Source of the DNA: Bacteroidota bacterium
GTDB taxonomy: Bacteria; Bacteroidota; Bacteroidia; Chitinophagales; Chitinophagaceae
Direction of reading: 5' to 3'
Length of the DNA: 64,000 nt
Assembly (NCBI GenBank): GCA_016712665.1
Contig: JADJQP010000002.1
Location: 434,001-498,000 of the forward strand
In this document: positions 32,388 through 41,680 of the stretch, one piece after another
Numbering within the stretch: the first letter of the stretch is position 1
Layout: each line of letters opens with the position of its first letter
Made by a program: the position numbers and the translations under genes
Notes under the pieces: model-generated
Seen by the model: only the letters and a program-made list of their open reading frames with translations
Databases searched by the model: none
Told to the model about the DNA's origin: nothing

Positions 32388-33636
32388 TTAGCGCATTGGG
32401 CATTTTGAACAGATAATAACTGCTTTTTCCTCGTTTTGTAACGTAGTGGCAAATAAATAGCGACTCCCCCCTTCTTTGAGTTGCCACTTCTTTCGCAACT
32501 GAGCCACGCTACCTGGAAAGTTACGAATAGTGAGATTGGCCTGTCTACCACTAATTGCCTCATGAATTTTATTTATTTCAGGTTTTACAATTCCGTCGAT
32601 TCTAAAAACCCGGCCTTGAAAATTTGGAATCCATTCTGACGAGGTGTACAGATGTGAGTGTTGATGGATTTTATACAAAGGATAATTCTTTTGTATCATA
32701 TTAAAAGCACCTGCCTTCAGTAGACTGGCATCTGGTTCGTAAAGGTACTGCAATGGAGCACACTCTTGCGCACGATATGATTTTTCTTCTTCTGCAAAAA
32801 ATGAAAAATGCAGATTCCGACTTAGGTCAACAGCATGGATTTGATAATCGGACAAATGGCCTTTCTCGATATGAAAAAGCAGTTCTTTGCATTCATTATT
32901 TACCGATAAAATATAAACATTTTTTTACAAATCGAACACTTTCACAAACTGAGGTAATATCTAATAAGGGCGAGGTCTTTATCAAAACATCATTGGTGAG
33001 ATTCAGAAATTGAGGCATTAAATCAATGACATTGGGTTCGCAATCTTGCAATTTGAAAACTTTCTTACCCGTATCATCACGACGAGATGGATCTACATAA
33101 ATCAAGTCTACTCTGGTAGAGAAAGATTCTAAAAATGCAGCAGCCGTTTTTCCTTTTTCAATAAAGACAGTGGCATCGGGAGCCAGCAATTTCAAATTAT
33201 GCGCTGTAATTTCGGCAAGTGACCTATTGGGCTCCACCAACAATGTTCGCTGAAAATGACGGCTAAAAAACAAGCCGTCCACTCCCATACCTGCTGATAA
33301 ATCGAGCACACAATATCCTGAAAACAATGAACTTTTAAAGAGAGCCGTTGCCTCGGAGGAACATTGCTCCAGTGAAATAGATTCGGGATAGTAAATTTCA
33401 ATATGATTATAAAACGATGGAAGCTTCTTTTCAATCTTCTGTCTTCTAGAAATGCGCCATAGAATTTCTTTCTCCCTTTGTGTCAATTTTAATTGAAGCG
33501 AAAGTTTTGAAATATCATCATGCAAATGCTTGCGAAAAAAAAGCAATTCCTCTTCGCTGAGCAAAAATGAATTATGTAGTGAAATGGGTTCTATACTGTA
33601 ATAATTTAATTTGATACCGCAATCAATTGCTCGCAC
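32388..33636 (-). CDS. Class I SAM-dependent methyltransferase with THUMP-like domain (frameshift)
   Basis: The N-terminal part has VLDLSAGMGVDGLFFSR (SAM-binding motif I), LLVEPNRSLAEI (motif II), and DLIYVDPSRRDDTGKKVF (motif IV, DPSRR), typical of the THUMP_like methyltransferase family of Bacteroidota; the RNA substrate is unknown. The C-terminal part in another frame (SDYQIHAVDLS ... VAQLRKKWQLKEGG) is the rest of the THUMP-like domain. The two are joined near 32925, where a seven-T run lies; reading across gives VYILSVNNECKELLFHIEKG without a stop. Start is GTG at 33634-33636, ten bases after the NTF2-like gene. Last gene of the guaB-led cluster. Confidence 0.75.
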
Positions 33637-33645
33637 GTTTCCACC

Positions 33646-34005
33646 TTATACATAACTAACCTCCACTCTGTATATCATTCCCTGATTATCTACTGTGAGT
33701 ATGCAGATTGCTTTGGTGCTGTTGTCAAGTGCGGAGTAGTAAATAACTACTTTATTTTCAAAAGTGGAAACTGCATTTAATGTAAACCTATAATTTGGAA
33801 ATTTTTGCCTAACCAAAGACCAATAATTAAGTAATACCTTTTTGTCAGTCATGGTTCCTTTGCTGTCCGGAAATAGTCGTAAAGCCAAACTTGAAACCAA
33901 TACTACATCATCGCGATACTGTGTAAGGTATTCCTCAACACTTTTATCGTTCCACAAGTCAATCCATCTTTGTGCAATTACTAGGGCCGTTTCCTGCGAT
34001 ATCAT
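33646..34005 (-). CDS. SnoaL/NTF2-like family protein
   Basis: 119 residues folding as a cone-shaped alpha+beta barrel: helices IAQRWIDLWNDKSVEEYLTQY, then VVLVSSLALRLFPDSKGTMTDKKVLLNYW and four beta strands ending IYRVEVSYV. The family includes isomerases and ligand-binding proteins; no catalytic residue can be assigned here. ATG at 34005 chosen over a TTG one codon upstream. It is ten bases downstream of the persulfide dioxygenase gene and ten upstream of the methyltransferase, so co-transcribed with both. Confidence 0.78.
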   Translation of the reverse strand: MISQETALVIAQRWIDLWNDKSVEEYLTQYRDDVVLVSSLALRLFPDSKGTMTDKKVLLNYWSLVRQKFPNYRFTLNAVSTFENKVVIYYSALDNSTKAICILTVDNQGMIYRVEVSYV

Positions 34006-34016
34006 CAATATACCAT

Positions 34017-35417
34017 TTAATTTAAAACTTCTTTTGCTGCCACCAAATGCATCTCTGGTACTAATTTTATCTGATCATAACCACCCAACACATTCCTGAT
34101 GTTATGAAGGCCTTGTCTTTTCATTATAGAAGCTGCGATAACTGAGCGATAGCCACCGGCGCAATGAATATACACATTATCATTGTCTTCAATATTGCTC
34201 AATACGGCAACATCATTCATGGTTTGCAGTGGAATATTCACTGCGGTTTGCACATGACCGTTATCATATTCAAGTTCTTTCCGCACATCAATAATAACAA
34301 GTCGATTGTCATAGTTCATGTCCATCTTGAGTTCGTCGGCTTCCACATCGATAATTAAATCGATATTTTCGCCTGCTTCTGTCCAGGCTTGGTATCCGCC
34401 AGCTAAGTAGCCTTCAATCTGATCAAATCCAACCCTCGCCATTCGTACAATTGTTTCCTCTTCTTTGCCTACATCGGTCACCAAAATGATTTTCTGATGA
34501 AAGGGAATCAGTGCGCCCGCCCATTCAGCAAACCTACCTTCAAGGCCTATATTCAATGCATTGGGAATAAATCCTTGCGTAAACTCAGTAGCCCTACGAG
34601 TATCCAATATGATGGCATCCTCGCTTGCTAATTTTTTGAATTCGTCTAGAGGCAGAGCGGTCATTCCTTTTGCGATAATGGAGTCAATACTGCTATACCC
34701 CTTTTTGTTTAATCCAGCGTTGATTGGAAAATATACTGGTGGTGCAGACAATCCTGATGTCACTGCCTTAATAAAATCCTCTTTACTTTGAGGGCTTAAG
34801 GCATAATTTGATTTGATTTCTTCTCCAACACTACTATGGGTATTAGGCCCAAGATTTTTTCCGCAACTTGAGCCAGGACCATGTGCAGGATATACTTTTA
34901 CTTCAGGAGGCAAGGTTTTTAATTTTTGCAATGAATCATACAAATAGCCTGCCAGCTCTTCCATTGAAAGATTACCGCTAAATAAATCGGGACGTCCCAC
35001 ATCTCCCACAAACAGGGTATCACCTGAAAATAAGGAATGTGCTTGCCGGTTTTCGTCTAACAAAAGATAACAAGTAGATTCTAAGGTATGCCCTGGCGTA
35101 TGGATTGCTTTTAGCGTAATTCTACCAAGCGAAAATTCTTCGCCGTCTTTCGCTTCATATTTTTCAAATCCTGTTTCTGCATTCAGACCGTAAATAATTT
35201 TTGCACCCGTTTTATGCGCAAGGTCTAGATGTCCACTAACAAAATCGGCATGAAAATGGGTTTCAAAAATATACTTGATGTGCGCCTTTTTTTCTTCGGC
35301 CATGTCAATATACTTTTGAATATCACGAAGCGGATCGATAATGGCTACTTCGCCTTCCGACTCAATAAAGTAAGCTGCTTCAGAAAGGCAATTGGTATAA
35401 AGTTGTTCAATCAACAT
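34017..35417 (-). CDS. MBL-fold persulfide dioxygenase with two rhodanese domains (CstB-like)
   Basis: Cytosolic sulfur detoxification enzyme by family: the metallo-beta-lactamase fold oxidises persulfide to sulfite with one non-haem iron, and rhodanese domains move sulfane sulfur. The MBL motif is THFHADFVSGH (H54, H56, D58), then HTPGHTLES and LFSGDTLFVGDVGRPDL. Two rhodanese domains follow (about residues 245-350 and 355-460). The second holds the active Cys (YIHCAGGYRS, C419). The first has Asp instead of Cys at the matching place (ILVTDVGKEEE), so it is probably inactive. 466 residues, as in CstB-like proteins. Neighbours are an SDR and an NTF2-like protein, packed within ten bases. Confidence 0.88.
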   Translation of the reverse strand: MLIEQLYTNCLSEAAYFIESEGEVAIIDPLRDIQKYIDMAEEKKAHIKYIFETHFHADFVSGHLDLAHKTGAKIIYGLNAETGFEKYEAKDGEEFSLGRITLKAIHTPGHTLESTCYLLLDENRQAHSLFSGDTLFVGDVGRPDLFSGNLSMEELAGYLYDSLQKLKTLPPEVKVYPAHGPGSSCGKNLGPNTHSSVGEEIKSNYALSPQSKEDFIKAVTSGLSAPPVYFPINAGLNKKGYSSIDSIIAKGMTALPLDEFKKLASEDAIILDTRRATEFTQGFIPNALNIGLEGRFAEWAGALIPFHQKIILVTDVGKEEETIVRMARVGFDQIEGYLAGGYQAWTEAGENIDLIIDVEADELKMDMNYDNRLVIIDVRKELEYDNGHVQTAVNIPLQTMNDVAVLSNIEDNDNVYIHCAGGYRSVIAASIMKRQGLHNIRNVLGGYDQIKLVPEMHLVAAKEVLN

Positions 35418-35426
35418 AACAATTGT

Positions 35427-36199
35427 TTATATGATTTTTTTAATATTATAGTGGGCGTTTGCTTGTGTTAGACAAGTGATGGTTAAATCGTTTATACAAA
35501 CGTGTTTGGGTAAACTTGCGGTAAAAAAAATGCTTTCAGCAACATCGTCAGGAGTCAAGGGCGTAAAGCCCTCATATACTTTTGTAGCACGTTCGGCATC
35601 GCCTTTAAAACGTACCAACGAAAATTCGGTTTCACAGGCTCCAGGATTGATGGAGGTTACTTTGATTCCGTGTTGGAGTAAATCAATACGCATACTTTTA
35701 CTTAGTGCATCTACCGCATGTTTGGTTGCGCAATATACATTTCCATTTGGATAGGCATCTTTAGCGGCTGTGGAGCTCACATTGATAATATGCCCAAATC
35801 CTTGCGCCTTCATAAAAGGTAGTATTTCTCTACTCACATATAAAAGACCTTTTACATTTGTGTCAATCATTACATTCCAATCCTCATAATTCCCTTCATC
35901 AATACTGCTCAATCCGGAGGCCAATCCTGCATTATTAATTAAAACATCAATAACGGAAATGCACTTTTGTCAATGGAGGCAATTGCCTTTTGCGTCTCTT
36001 CTACATTTCGCACATCAAAACAAAGGGGTAATATGGTTGCTCCAAATTGTTGCTCCAAATTACTTTTAAGCGCTACCAAGCGGTCTTGTCGCCTTCCGGT
36101 GATAATGACATCAAAATTATTTTGAGCAAAAATAAATGCACAACTCCTACCAATTCCTGATGTGGCTCCGGATATAAATACAACTTTACGGTTCTTCAT
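35427..36199 (-). CDS. Short-chain dehydrogenase/reductase (frameshift)
   Basis: Classical NAD(P)-dependent SDR. The first frame gives VVFISGATSGIGRSCAFIFA (cofactor loop TGxxxGIG) and IITGRRQDRL, whose Arg suggests NADP preference. After about 35953 the other frame supplies VLINNAGLASG (NNAG motif), INVSSTAAKDAYPNGNVYCATKHAV (catalytic Ser and YxxxK), and PGACETEFSLVRFKGD, typical of YdfG-like serine/3-hydroxy acid dehydrogenases. One indel between the two restores ~257 residues. It begins three bases after the T9SS protein gene and ends ten before the persulfide dioxygenase. Substrate unknown. Confidence 0.85.
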
Positions 36200-36201
36200 T
36201 C

Positions 36202-38115
36202 TTATCTAATTAAAATTAAATCCCCCTTGATGAGTTTTTCCTTCTCTTCAAGATCAATTGCGGTTACTACCCAAAAATAGGTGCCTATTTCACAAGGTTT
36301 ATTTCTGTGGGTTCCATCCCACCCCTTTCGAAAATCAGAGGTAGAAAAGAGTTGTTCGCCCCATCGATTGAAAATTTTGAAGGTCTTTAATTTTTTATAT
36401 CCGGCAGATAATATTTTGAAGAAGTCATTATTTCCATCTCCATTCGGACTAAATGCATTTGGCATTGTGATATAGGGGCCATCAGCCACAGTTATTTTGA
36501 TATCATCATAGCCATAGCAATTATTAGCAGTGATTCCTTGCAGATTATACACATACGTACCTGTATCCGAAAAAACGGCATTGGGATTGTTAACAAACGG
36601 ATTATCTAAAAAAGTAGAAGGTGACCAAGCATAACTCTGTGCTCCGGTACCATTAAACTGAAATGGAGTCCCTTTTACAATTACCGTGTCATTGCCTGCA
36701 AACACATTCACTTTCGGTACCTTTAACACATCATAACTAGTGTCTCGGCAACCATATTTATTTCCTGAAATCAACATCACATTAAACTCCTTTCCAATAT
36801 TTTCATAACTATGTGTGGGATTTTGATCTGTACTGAATTGGTTATCATCAAAATTCCATTTCCAATAATTGACATTTCCAAATGTAGAGGTAGACTTATC
36901 GATAAAATTTATGGGTGAATTGGGACACAATAAACCCGTATACTCAAAATCAGATTTAAATTCAGGATAAATTTTTACCCATCTGGAAATACTGTCGGGG
37001 CAAGTGGACCCCTGATTTACCAATAATTTTACCAAATAAGCACCGGTGTCAGGATATGTAAAACTCGGCTCAAATAAACTGGAAGTATCCGTTGAAATGC
37101 CTGCAACTCCAAAATCCCAAAAATACTTGAATCCTCCTGTACTTTGATTAATGAAATTTACTTTATTGGATTCGCAATTCACTATATAAACATTCTGTTC
37201 GTCTGAAAACTGTGGGATATTTGCGACTACTGCCTTGGAGCAGTTGGTCACCACAAATTGAAATTCCCGTTTGGTGGTATTAATCAGTACGCCACCCCGA
37301 AATTCATCGCAACAGACATTCACCACAAAGCGTCCTTGAATATTTGGCGTACCAGTAATAATCCCAGTTTTGGAATCAATTTTAAGAACGGGATTTCCAC
37401 CCATTGGATTACCGGGATTATAGGGAGAACGATAATTAACAGAAGAAAAGAAAGGTAAAGTGCCACCAATCAAAAGGGGTTTGGGATTATTGGCATCACC
37501 TCCCTTAATCGCATCACAAAAATAATATACTAATGAATCTCCATCAGGGTCGGTGGCTGAATGGTCATAAATAAAGGGATTATTGATGCAAATAATTTGT
37601 GGAGGATAATTTACAAAAATGGCGCTGTTATTGCAAATCACATTTGCAGGTGGGACCACACAAGTATAACTAGCACCCGTAGTGCCGGGATTGATAATAT
37701 TATTAATGGTTTCATTTCTACAACAGCGTTGATAAACTACCGTATAAGGATTCGCACTTGGTGGCAACACTTTTATCAAATTAAATTGCAATCTGTTGAG
37801 GCATGTGGCAGGTGGATTATTGATGCAATCATTTGAAAAATTGGTAGGAATATTAAAACTACTTTGATAAAAAATAGAATCAAATGAGAAGAAGGAAGAC
37901 CCATTAAAAATGCTTACAAACGCCGGATCATCGCTAAGCAATGCAGATGGATTTCCACCACCCTGAGCCGGAGGGAGACAATCACGGTAAATACTAATGG
38001 TGAATTGATATGTATTGTTTCCCAAACAAACGTAGGAAATATTACCCCCAACGATATGCGAGCCATTCGCGTGTAGCGCCGTGATTAATAATATGAACAA
38101 TAGAATCTGTCTCAT
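36202..38115 (-). CDS. Secreted PKD-domain protein with T9SS type B domain
   Basis: 637-residue surface protein. Signal peptide MRQILLFILLITALHANG. The N-terminal ~290 residues (SHIVGGNISYVCLGNNTYQF ... CCRNETINNIINPG ... DPDGDSLVYYF ... REFQFVVTNC) are the same domain as in the giant adhesin at 15987. PKD-like repeats follow (FKYFWDFGVAGISTD, YWKWNFDDNQFSTDQNPTHSYE). The end is a type B sorting domain: ITMPNAFSPNGDGNNDFF, then FKIFNRWGEQLF and GWDG. It is in the guaB-led cluster, 15 bases after the alpha/beta hydrolase gene and two bases before the SDR. Probable adhesin or matrix protein. Confidence 0.9.
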   Translation of the reverse strand: MRQILLFILLITALHANGSHIVGGNISYVCLGNNTYQFTISIYRDCLPPAQGGGNPSALLSDDPAFVSIFNGSSFFSFDSIFYQSSFNIPTNFSNDCINNPPATCLNRLQFNLIKVLPPSANPYTVVYQRCCRNETINNIINPGTTGASYTCVVPPANVICNNSAIFVNYPPQIICINNPFIYDHSATDPDGDSLVYYFCDAIKGGDANNPKPLLIGGTLPFFSSVNYRSPYNPGNPMGGNPVLKIDSKTGIITGTPNIQGRFVVNVCCDEFRGGVLINTTKREFQFVVTNCSKAVVANIPQFSDEQNVYIVNCESNKVNFINQSTGGFKYFWDFGVAGISTDTSSLFEPSFTYPDTGAYLVKLLVNQGSTCPDSISRWVKIYPEFKSDFEYTGLLCPNSPINFIDKSTSTFGNVNYWKWNFDDNQFSTDQNPTHSYENIGKEFNVMLISGNKYGCRDTSYDVLKVPKVNVFAGNDTVIVKGTPFQFNGTGAQSYAWSPSTFLDNPFVNNPNAVFSDTGTYVYNLQGITANNCYGYDDIKITVADGPYITMPNAFSPNGDGNNDFFKILSAGYKKLKTFKIFNRWGEQLFSTSDFRKGWDGTHRNKPCEIGTYFWVVTAIDLEEKEKLIKGDLILIR

Positions 38116-38130
38116 CCTTATCTTGTAAAA

Positions 38131-38946
38131 TTAAGCAATTTTGCTATCCAAAACATATATACAAAAGTTATTTATTATAGAATCTAAACGTTCGTGACAT
38201 TCCAGCATGCTTGTATGACCAATATTTTCTAACATTTCGATACAACTGATATCAGGTAAAGTACTTTGTGCCAGTATATCTTGATATGGTATGGCATTGT
38301 CCTCTTTTCCTATAACGAATAAAACAGGTAGCTTATTGTTTCTCAAAATTGATGTTCTATCCGGTCGTTGAATCATGGCTTCATAATAGGCTACTAAACT
38401 ATCAGACGACAATTGCAAGGCAAGCGTTAGGTGAAACGCTACCTCACTCGGTAAATCAGCTAAAGACTGCGGGCTATACAGATTGGGAATCATGGCACGT
38501 AGAAAAGTTTCTTTCCCTTCATTGCGAATAAGCCTTATCGACTTTCTTCGATTCTCTTTCTTCAGTTCATCATCTGCATAGGCTGATGAATGAATTAAGC
38601 CATATGCCAGCAAATAGTGCTCATACTTCTCTGCATAGGCAAGAGTAGCATACCCTCCCATGGAATGCCCCAACAAAATAAATTGCTCCCATCTTTCCTG
38701 CAACACGATTTCATGAACATAGTCAGCCAACAATTCCATACTCATTGTTTCCGTCCCCAAAGCAGACAAACCGCTTCCTGGCAAATCCGGCACTATAACT
38801 TGGTAGTGCTTGGACAAGCTCGCTATCTGATATTTAAAAATTTGACCATTGGCACCAAATCCATGCAGCAGCACAATTGGAAATCCAGTGCCCGTCTTTT
38901 GATAAAAACACTTTTTAAATCGGTTACTTTCTAATAGTATGTTCAT
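38131..38946 (-). CDS. Alpha/beta hydrolase
   Basis: 271-residue soluble hydrolase of the alpha/beta fold. Oxyanion hole HGFGANG (residues 28-34), nucleophile elbow GHSMGG with S95, and the final catalytic His in NIGHTSMLE; an acidic residue in VIGKEDNAIPYQD is the likely third member. No signal peptide, so cytosolic. Family members include esterases, C-C hydrolases and haloperoxidase-like enzymes; the substrate cannot be told. It begins five bases before the DUF4105 gene's stop-to-start gap, inside the guaB cluster. Confidence 0.85.
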   Translation of the reverse strand: MNILLESNRFKKCFYQKTGTGFPIVLLHGFGANGQIFKYQIASLSKHYQVIVPDLPGSGLSALGTETMSMELLADYVHEIVLQERWEQFILLGHSMGGYATLAYAEKYEHYLLAYGLIHSSAYADDELKKENRRKSIRLIRNEGKETFLRAMIPNLYSPQSLADLPSEVAFHLTLALQLSSDSLVAYYEAMIQRPDRTSILRNNKLPVLFVIGKEDNAIPYQDILAQSTLPDISCIEMLENIGHTSMLECHERLDSIINNFCIYVLDSKIA

Positions 38947-38951
38947 GATGT

Positions 38952-40107
38952 TTAATATGAAAATTGTCTGATTTGCTTTGAGTAATGATTTAATCGAAGC
39001 AGAATCAAAATAAGAAGAGGGGTAATTTCGCTCATATACTTTTGCGGGGCAAAAAAGTTATAAAAGATAGCTGCAATCAACAACCAAGAAGTATATTTTG
39101 CGTACTGCGAAATCTTTGAAGCGTTTCGTGGTATCATAAAGGCAAATACCAAATGCAAGGGAAACGCCCATAGAAGATTTAAATTCCAGGCACATACTGT
39201 ATGCTCTGTACCAAACCACATAAAGAGCATCAAGCATCCCAGAAGCCCCAAAATCATAAAAAACAAGACATCAAAAAATTTGAGCGCCCAATCAACCTTT
39301 TTGAAGAAAGAAAGAAAAAAAATAATTCCCAGAAGCACCCATAAATAGATTTTAGGTTCATTGCGTTTGTTTTCTGAAAAATGATTGTCTGGCAATAGAG
39401 TCAAAGTACTAGCTACCAGTTGATTGCCATCTAATGTAGCACCCGCAAACCCTTTGAATAAATAATCGGGCAAGAACATGGTTTCATAACTTTTCATTTT
39501 GTTATCAACCAGATTACTCATTAGCAGATTGATACCAAAGCGCTCCCAATGTAGGTTTCGCTCGTAGTGGTCCAATAAAACTCGAAAAGAAATGCTGTCA
39601 TTTGATATGATAAGTGGAAATTGGATGCGCTTTTCAAAAAGATTTGCAAATACATCTCGAATTCTCGAAGAACAATTATCGAATAAAAAATCGTATTTAT
39701 AATAGCGATTCTCTTCTTTTAAATTGTTTTTAAAAATTAGAAACTGCCAAAGCATCTTCAGCACCTAAACGCAACACCTGTTCCTGCACCTTTCGGTTTT
39801 CCTCTTTGTACAAACTTAAGAAGCCTTCAAACGACTCATCGTTTAAATAATATTCGAGTTTACCTCTCGTAAACTTTATGTAAAAATCCGGATCTCCAAA
39901 ATTAAAGGTCCCATAATTGTATACAATATCGGTCCCCGCGCAACTATCAATGATTCGCACCGCACTATGACCATAGCTCGAATACAATTCCTCTGCCACA
40001 CCACATGTAAGAATACTGATTCGTAATCGGCAACTATCCTGGCAATTTCCCTTTTCACTTTTAAAAAAGGTTAGTAAAAGTATTAGAAAGACTAGGGTAT
40101 GTTTCAT
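38952..40107 (-). CDS. DUF4105 (Lnb N-terminal periplasmic domain-like) membrane protein (frameshift)
   Basis: DUF4105 proteins carry a periplasmic NlpC/P60-related domain and membrane helices; function unproven. The first frame has a signal peptide and ILTCGVAEELYSSYGHSAVRI, VYNYGTFNFGDPDFYIKF, conserved family blocks. Near 39740 the frame shifts; the second frame continues with YYKYDFLFDNCSSRIRDVF (the conserved Asn-Cys block) and then four or five membrane helices toward the C-terminus. One indel restores ~385 residues. Start is taken at the ATG at 40107 (MKHTLVFLILLL); another ATG lies two codons upstream. It is only four bases from guaB. Confidence 0.8.
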
Positions 40108-40116
40108 ATGCATTGC

Positions 40117-41583
40117 TTACCGCGAATAGTTAGGAGATTCTTTGGTTACCACCACATCATGTGCATGACTTTCTTTCATACCGGCATTTGTAATGCGAAT
40201 GAAATTTGCTTTTTGCAAGGTACTTATGTCCTTTGCACCGCAATAACCCATCCCGGCTCGTAAACCGCCTATAAACTGATGCACCACCTCGCTTAAGGTA
40301 CCCTTGTAAGGAACTCGACCTACGATACCCTCAGGTACTAATTTCTTAATATCATCTTCCACATCTTGAAAATACCGGTCCTTACTTCCATCCTGCATAG
40401 CTTCTATACTACCCATTCCACGATAGGACTTAAACTTCCGACCTTCAAAAATGATGGTCTCTCCCGGACTTTCCTCTACTCCGGCAAATACAGAACCAGC
40501 CATAACACTGGAGGCCCCTGCCACCAAAGCTTTCACCAAATCGCCCGTATATCGTATACCGCCATCTGCAATAACCGGTATGCCTGCTTTCTTCAATGCC
40601 TCGCTCGCTTCAATGATAGCGGTAAGTTGCGGTGCTCCTGCCCCGGTAACGATACGTGTAGTACAGATAGAACCGGGCCCTACTCCTACCTTTACAGCAT
40701 CTGCACCCGCGGCTGCTAAGGCTTTTGCACCGGCTGCGGTGGCTACATTTCCTGCAATAAGTTGCAAATCTTTATACGATTTTTTTACCTTCTTCACCGC
40801 TTCAATAACTCCTTTTGAATGCCCATGAGCACTGTCTAGGGTCACCACATCTACACCTGCATGTACTAATGCCTCCACTCGAACCAAAATATCGGAGGTG
40901 ATACCGATTGCAGCTCCAACCATTAATCGACCCATACTATCTTTACTGGCATGGGGATGACTTTTATACTGTAGAATATCTCTATAGGTAATCAAACCAA
41001 TCAAGCGTTTGGCCTTGTCCACAACCGGCAACTTTTCAATTTTATACTGTTGCAGTATTTTTTCAGCTTTCAGCAAATCGGTACCTAAAGGAGCTGTTAC
41101 CAAATTATCTTTGGTCATTACATCGCTTACTTTTTGCTTCAGATTTTTCTCAAAGCGCAAATCTCTATTGGTAAGAATGCCGACTAATTTTTTATTGGTA
41201 TCGATAATGGGAATGCCTCCGATTTTATTCTCCTTCATTATCTGCAACGCTGCGCCGATAGTGGCATCCGGATGAAGGGTAATTGGATCAATGATTAGCC
41301 CACTCTCACTTCTTTTTACTTTTCGAACCTGCTCTGCTTGCTTCTCAATACTCATATTTTTATGCAAAATACCAATACCGCCTTCCCGAGCCAATGCCAC
41401 GGCAAGTTGTTGCTCGGTAACCGTATCCATCGCTGCAGACAATAAGGGAATATTGATTTTTAATGCTCTAGTGAGTTGCGTTTGCAATGAAACCTCACGA
41501 GGAAGTACCTCTGAATATGCAGGTACTAATAATACATCATCGAAGGTTAAACCCTCCTTTAAAACTTTAGAATTTGTAGCCAT
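40117..41583 (-). CDS. guaB: Inosine-5'-monophosphate dehydrogenase
   Basis: Oxidises IMP to XMP with NAD, the committing step of GMP synthesis. 488 residues, the usual size, in one frame. Residues ~5-90 and 210-480 form the barrel; the inserted CBS pair (IMKENKIGGIPII, NRDLRF, LLKAEKILQQYKIEKLPV) lies around 95-205. The active-site loop GVGPGSICTTRIVTGAG holds the catalytic Cys, and MAGSVFAGVEESPG and YRGMGSIEAM are present. The ATG at 41583 (MATNSKVLKEGLTFDDVLLVP) is the family start; the TTG six bases earlier lies in the -7 promoter box. It heads a run of eight closely spaced genes. Confidence 0.97.
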   Translation of the reverse strand: MATNSKVLKEGLTFDDVLLVPAYSEVLPREVSLQTQLTRALKINIPLLSAAMDTVTEQQLAVALAREGGIGILHKNMSIEKQAEQVRKVKRSESGLIIDPITLHPDATIGAALQIMKENKIGGIPIIDTNKKLVGILTNRDLRFEKNLKQKVSDVMTKDNLVTAPLGTDLLKAEKILQQYKIEKLPVVDKAKRLIGLITYRDILQYKSHPHASKDSMGRLMVGAAIGITSDILVRVEALVHAGVDVVTLDSAHGHSKGVIEAVKKVKKSYKDLQLIAGNVATAAGAKALAAAGADAVKVGVGPGSICTTRIVTGAGAPQLTAIIEASEALKKAGIPVIADGGIRYTGDLVKALVAGASSVMAGSVFAGVEESPGETIIFEGRKFKSYRGMGSIEAMQDGSKDRYFQDVEDDIKKLVPEGIVGRVPYKGTLSEVVHQFIGGLRAGMGYCGAKDISTLQKANFIRITNAGMKESHAHDVVVTKESPNYSR

Positions 41584-41586
41584 GTG

Positions 41587-41621
41587 CAAAACTAATACAT
41601 TTTTGTAAAAAATAAAGCAAA
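41587..41621 (-). promoter_or_regulatory. Candidate promoter of guaB, possibly leaderless
   Basis: TAGTTTTG (41587-41594) fits TAnnTTTG; TTTG lies 23 bases upstream (41618-41621). The ATG of guaB follows only three bases after the -7 box, so a transcript starting about seven bases downstream would have almost no leader. Confidence 0.4.
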
Positions 41622-41680
41622 CCTTCCATGATTTAGATTATTAGGATATGCCTAAACAAATGAAACCTCTTTGAGCAAAA

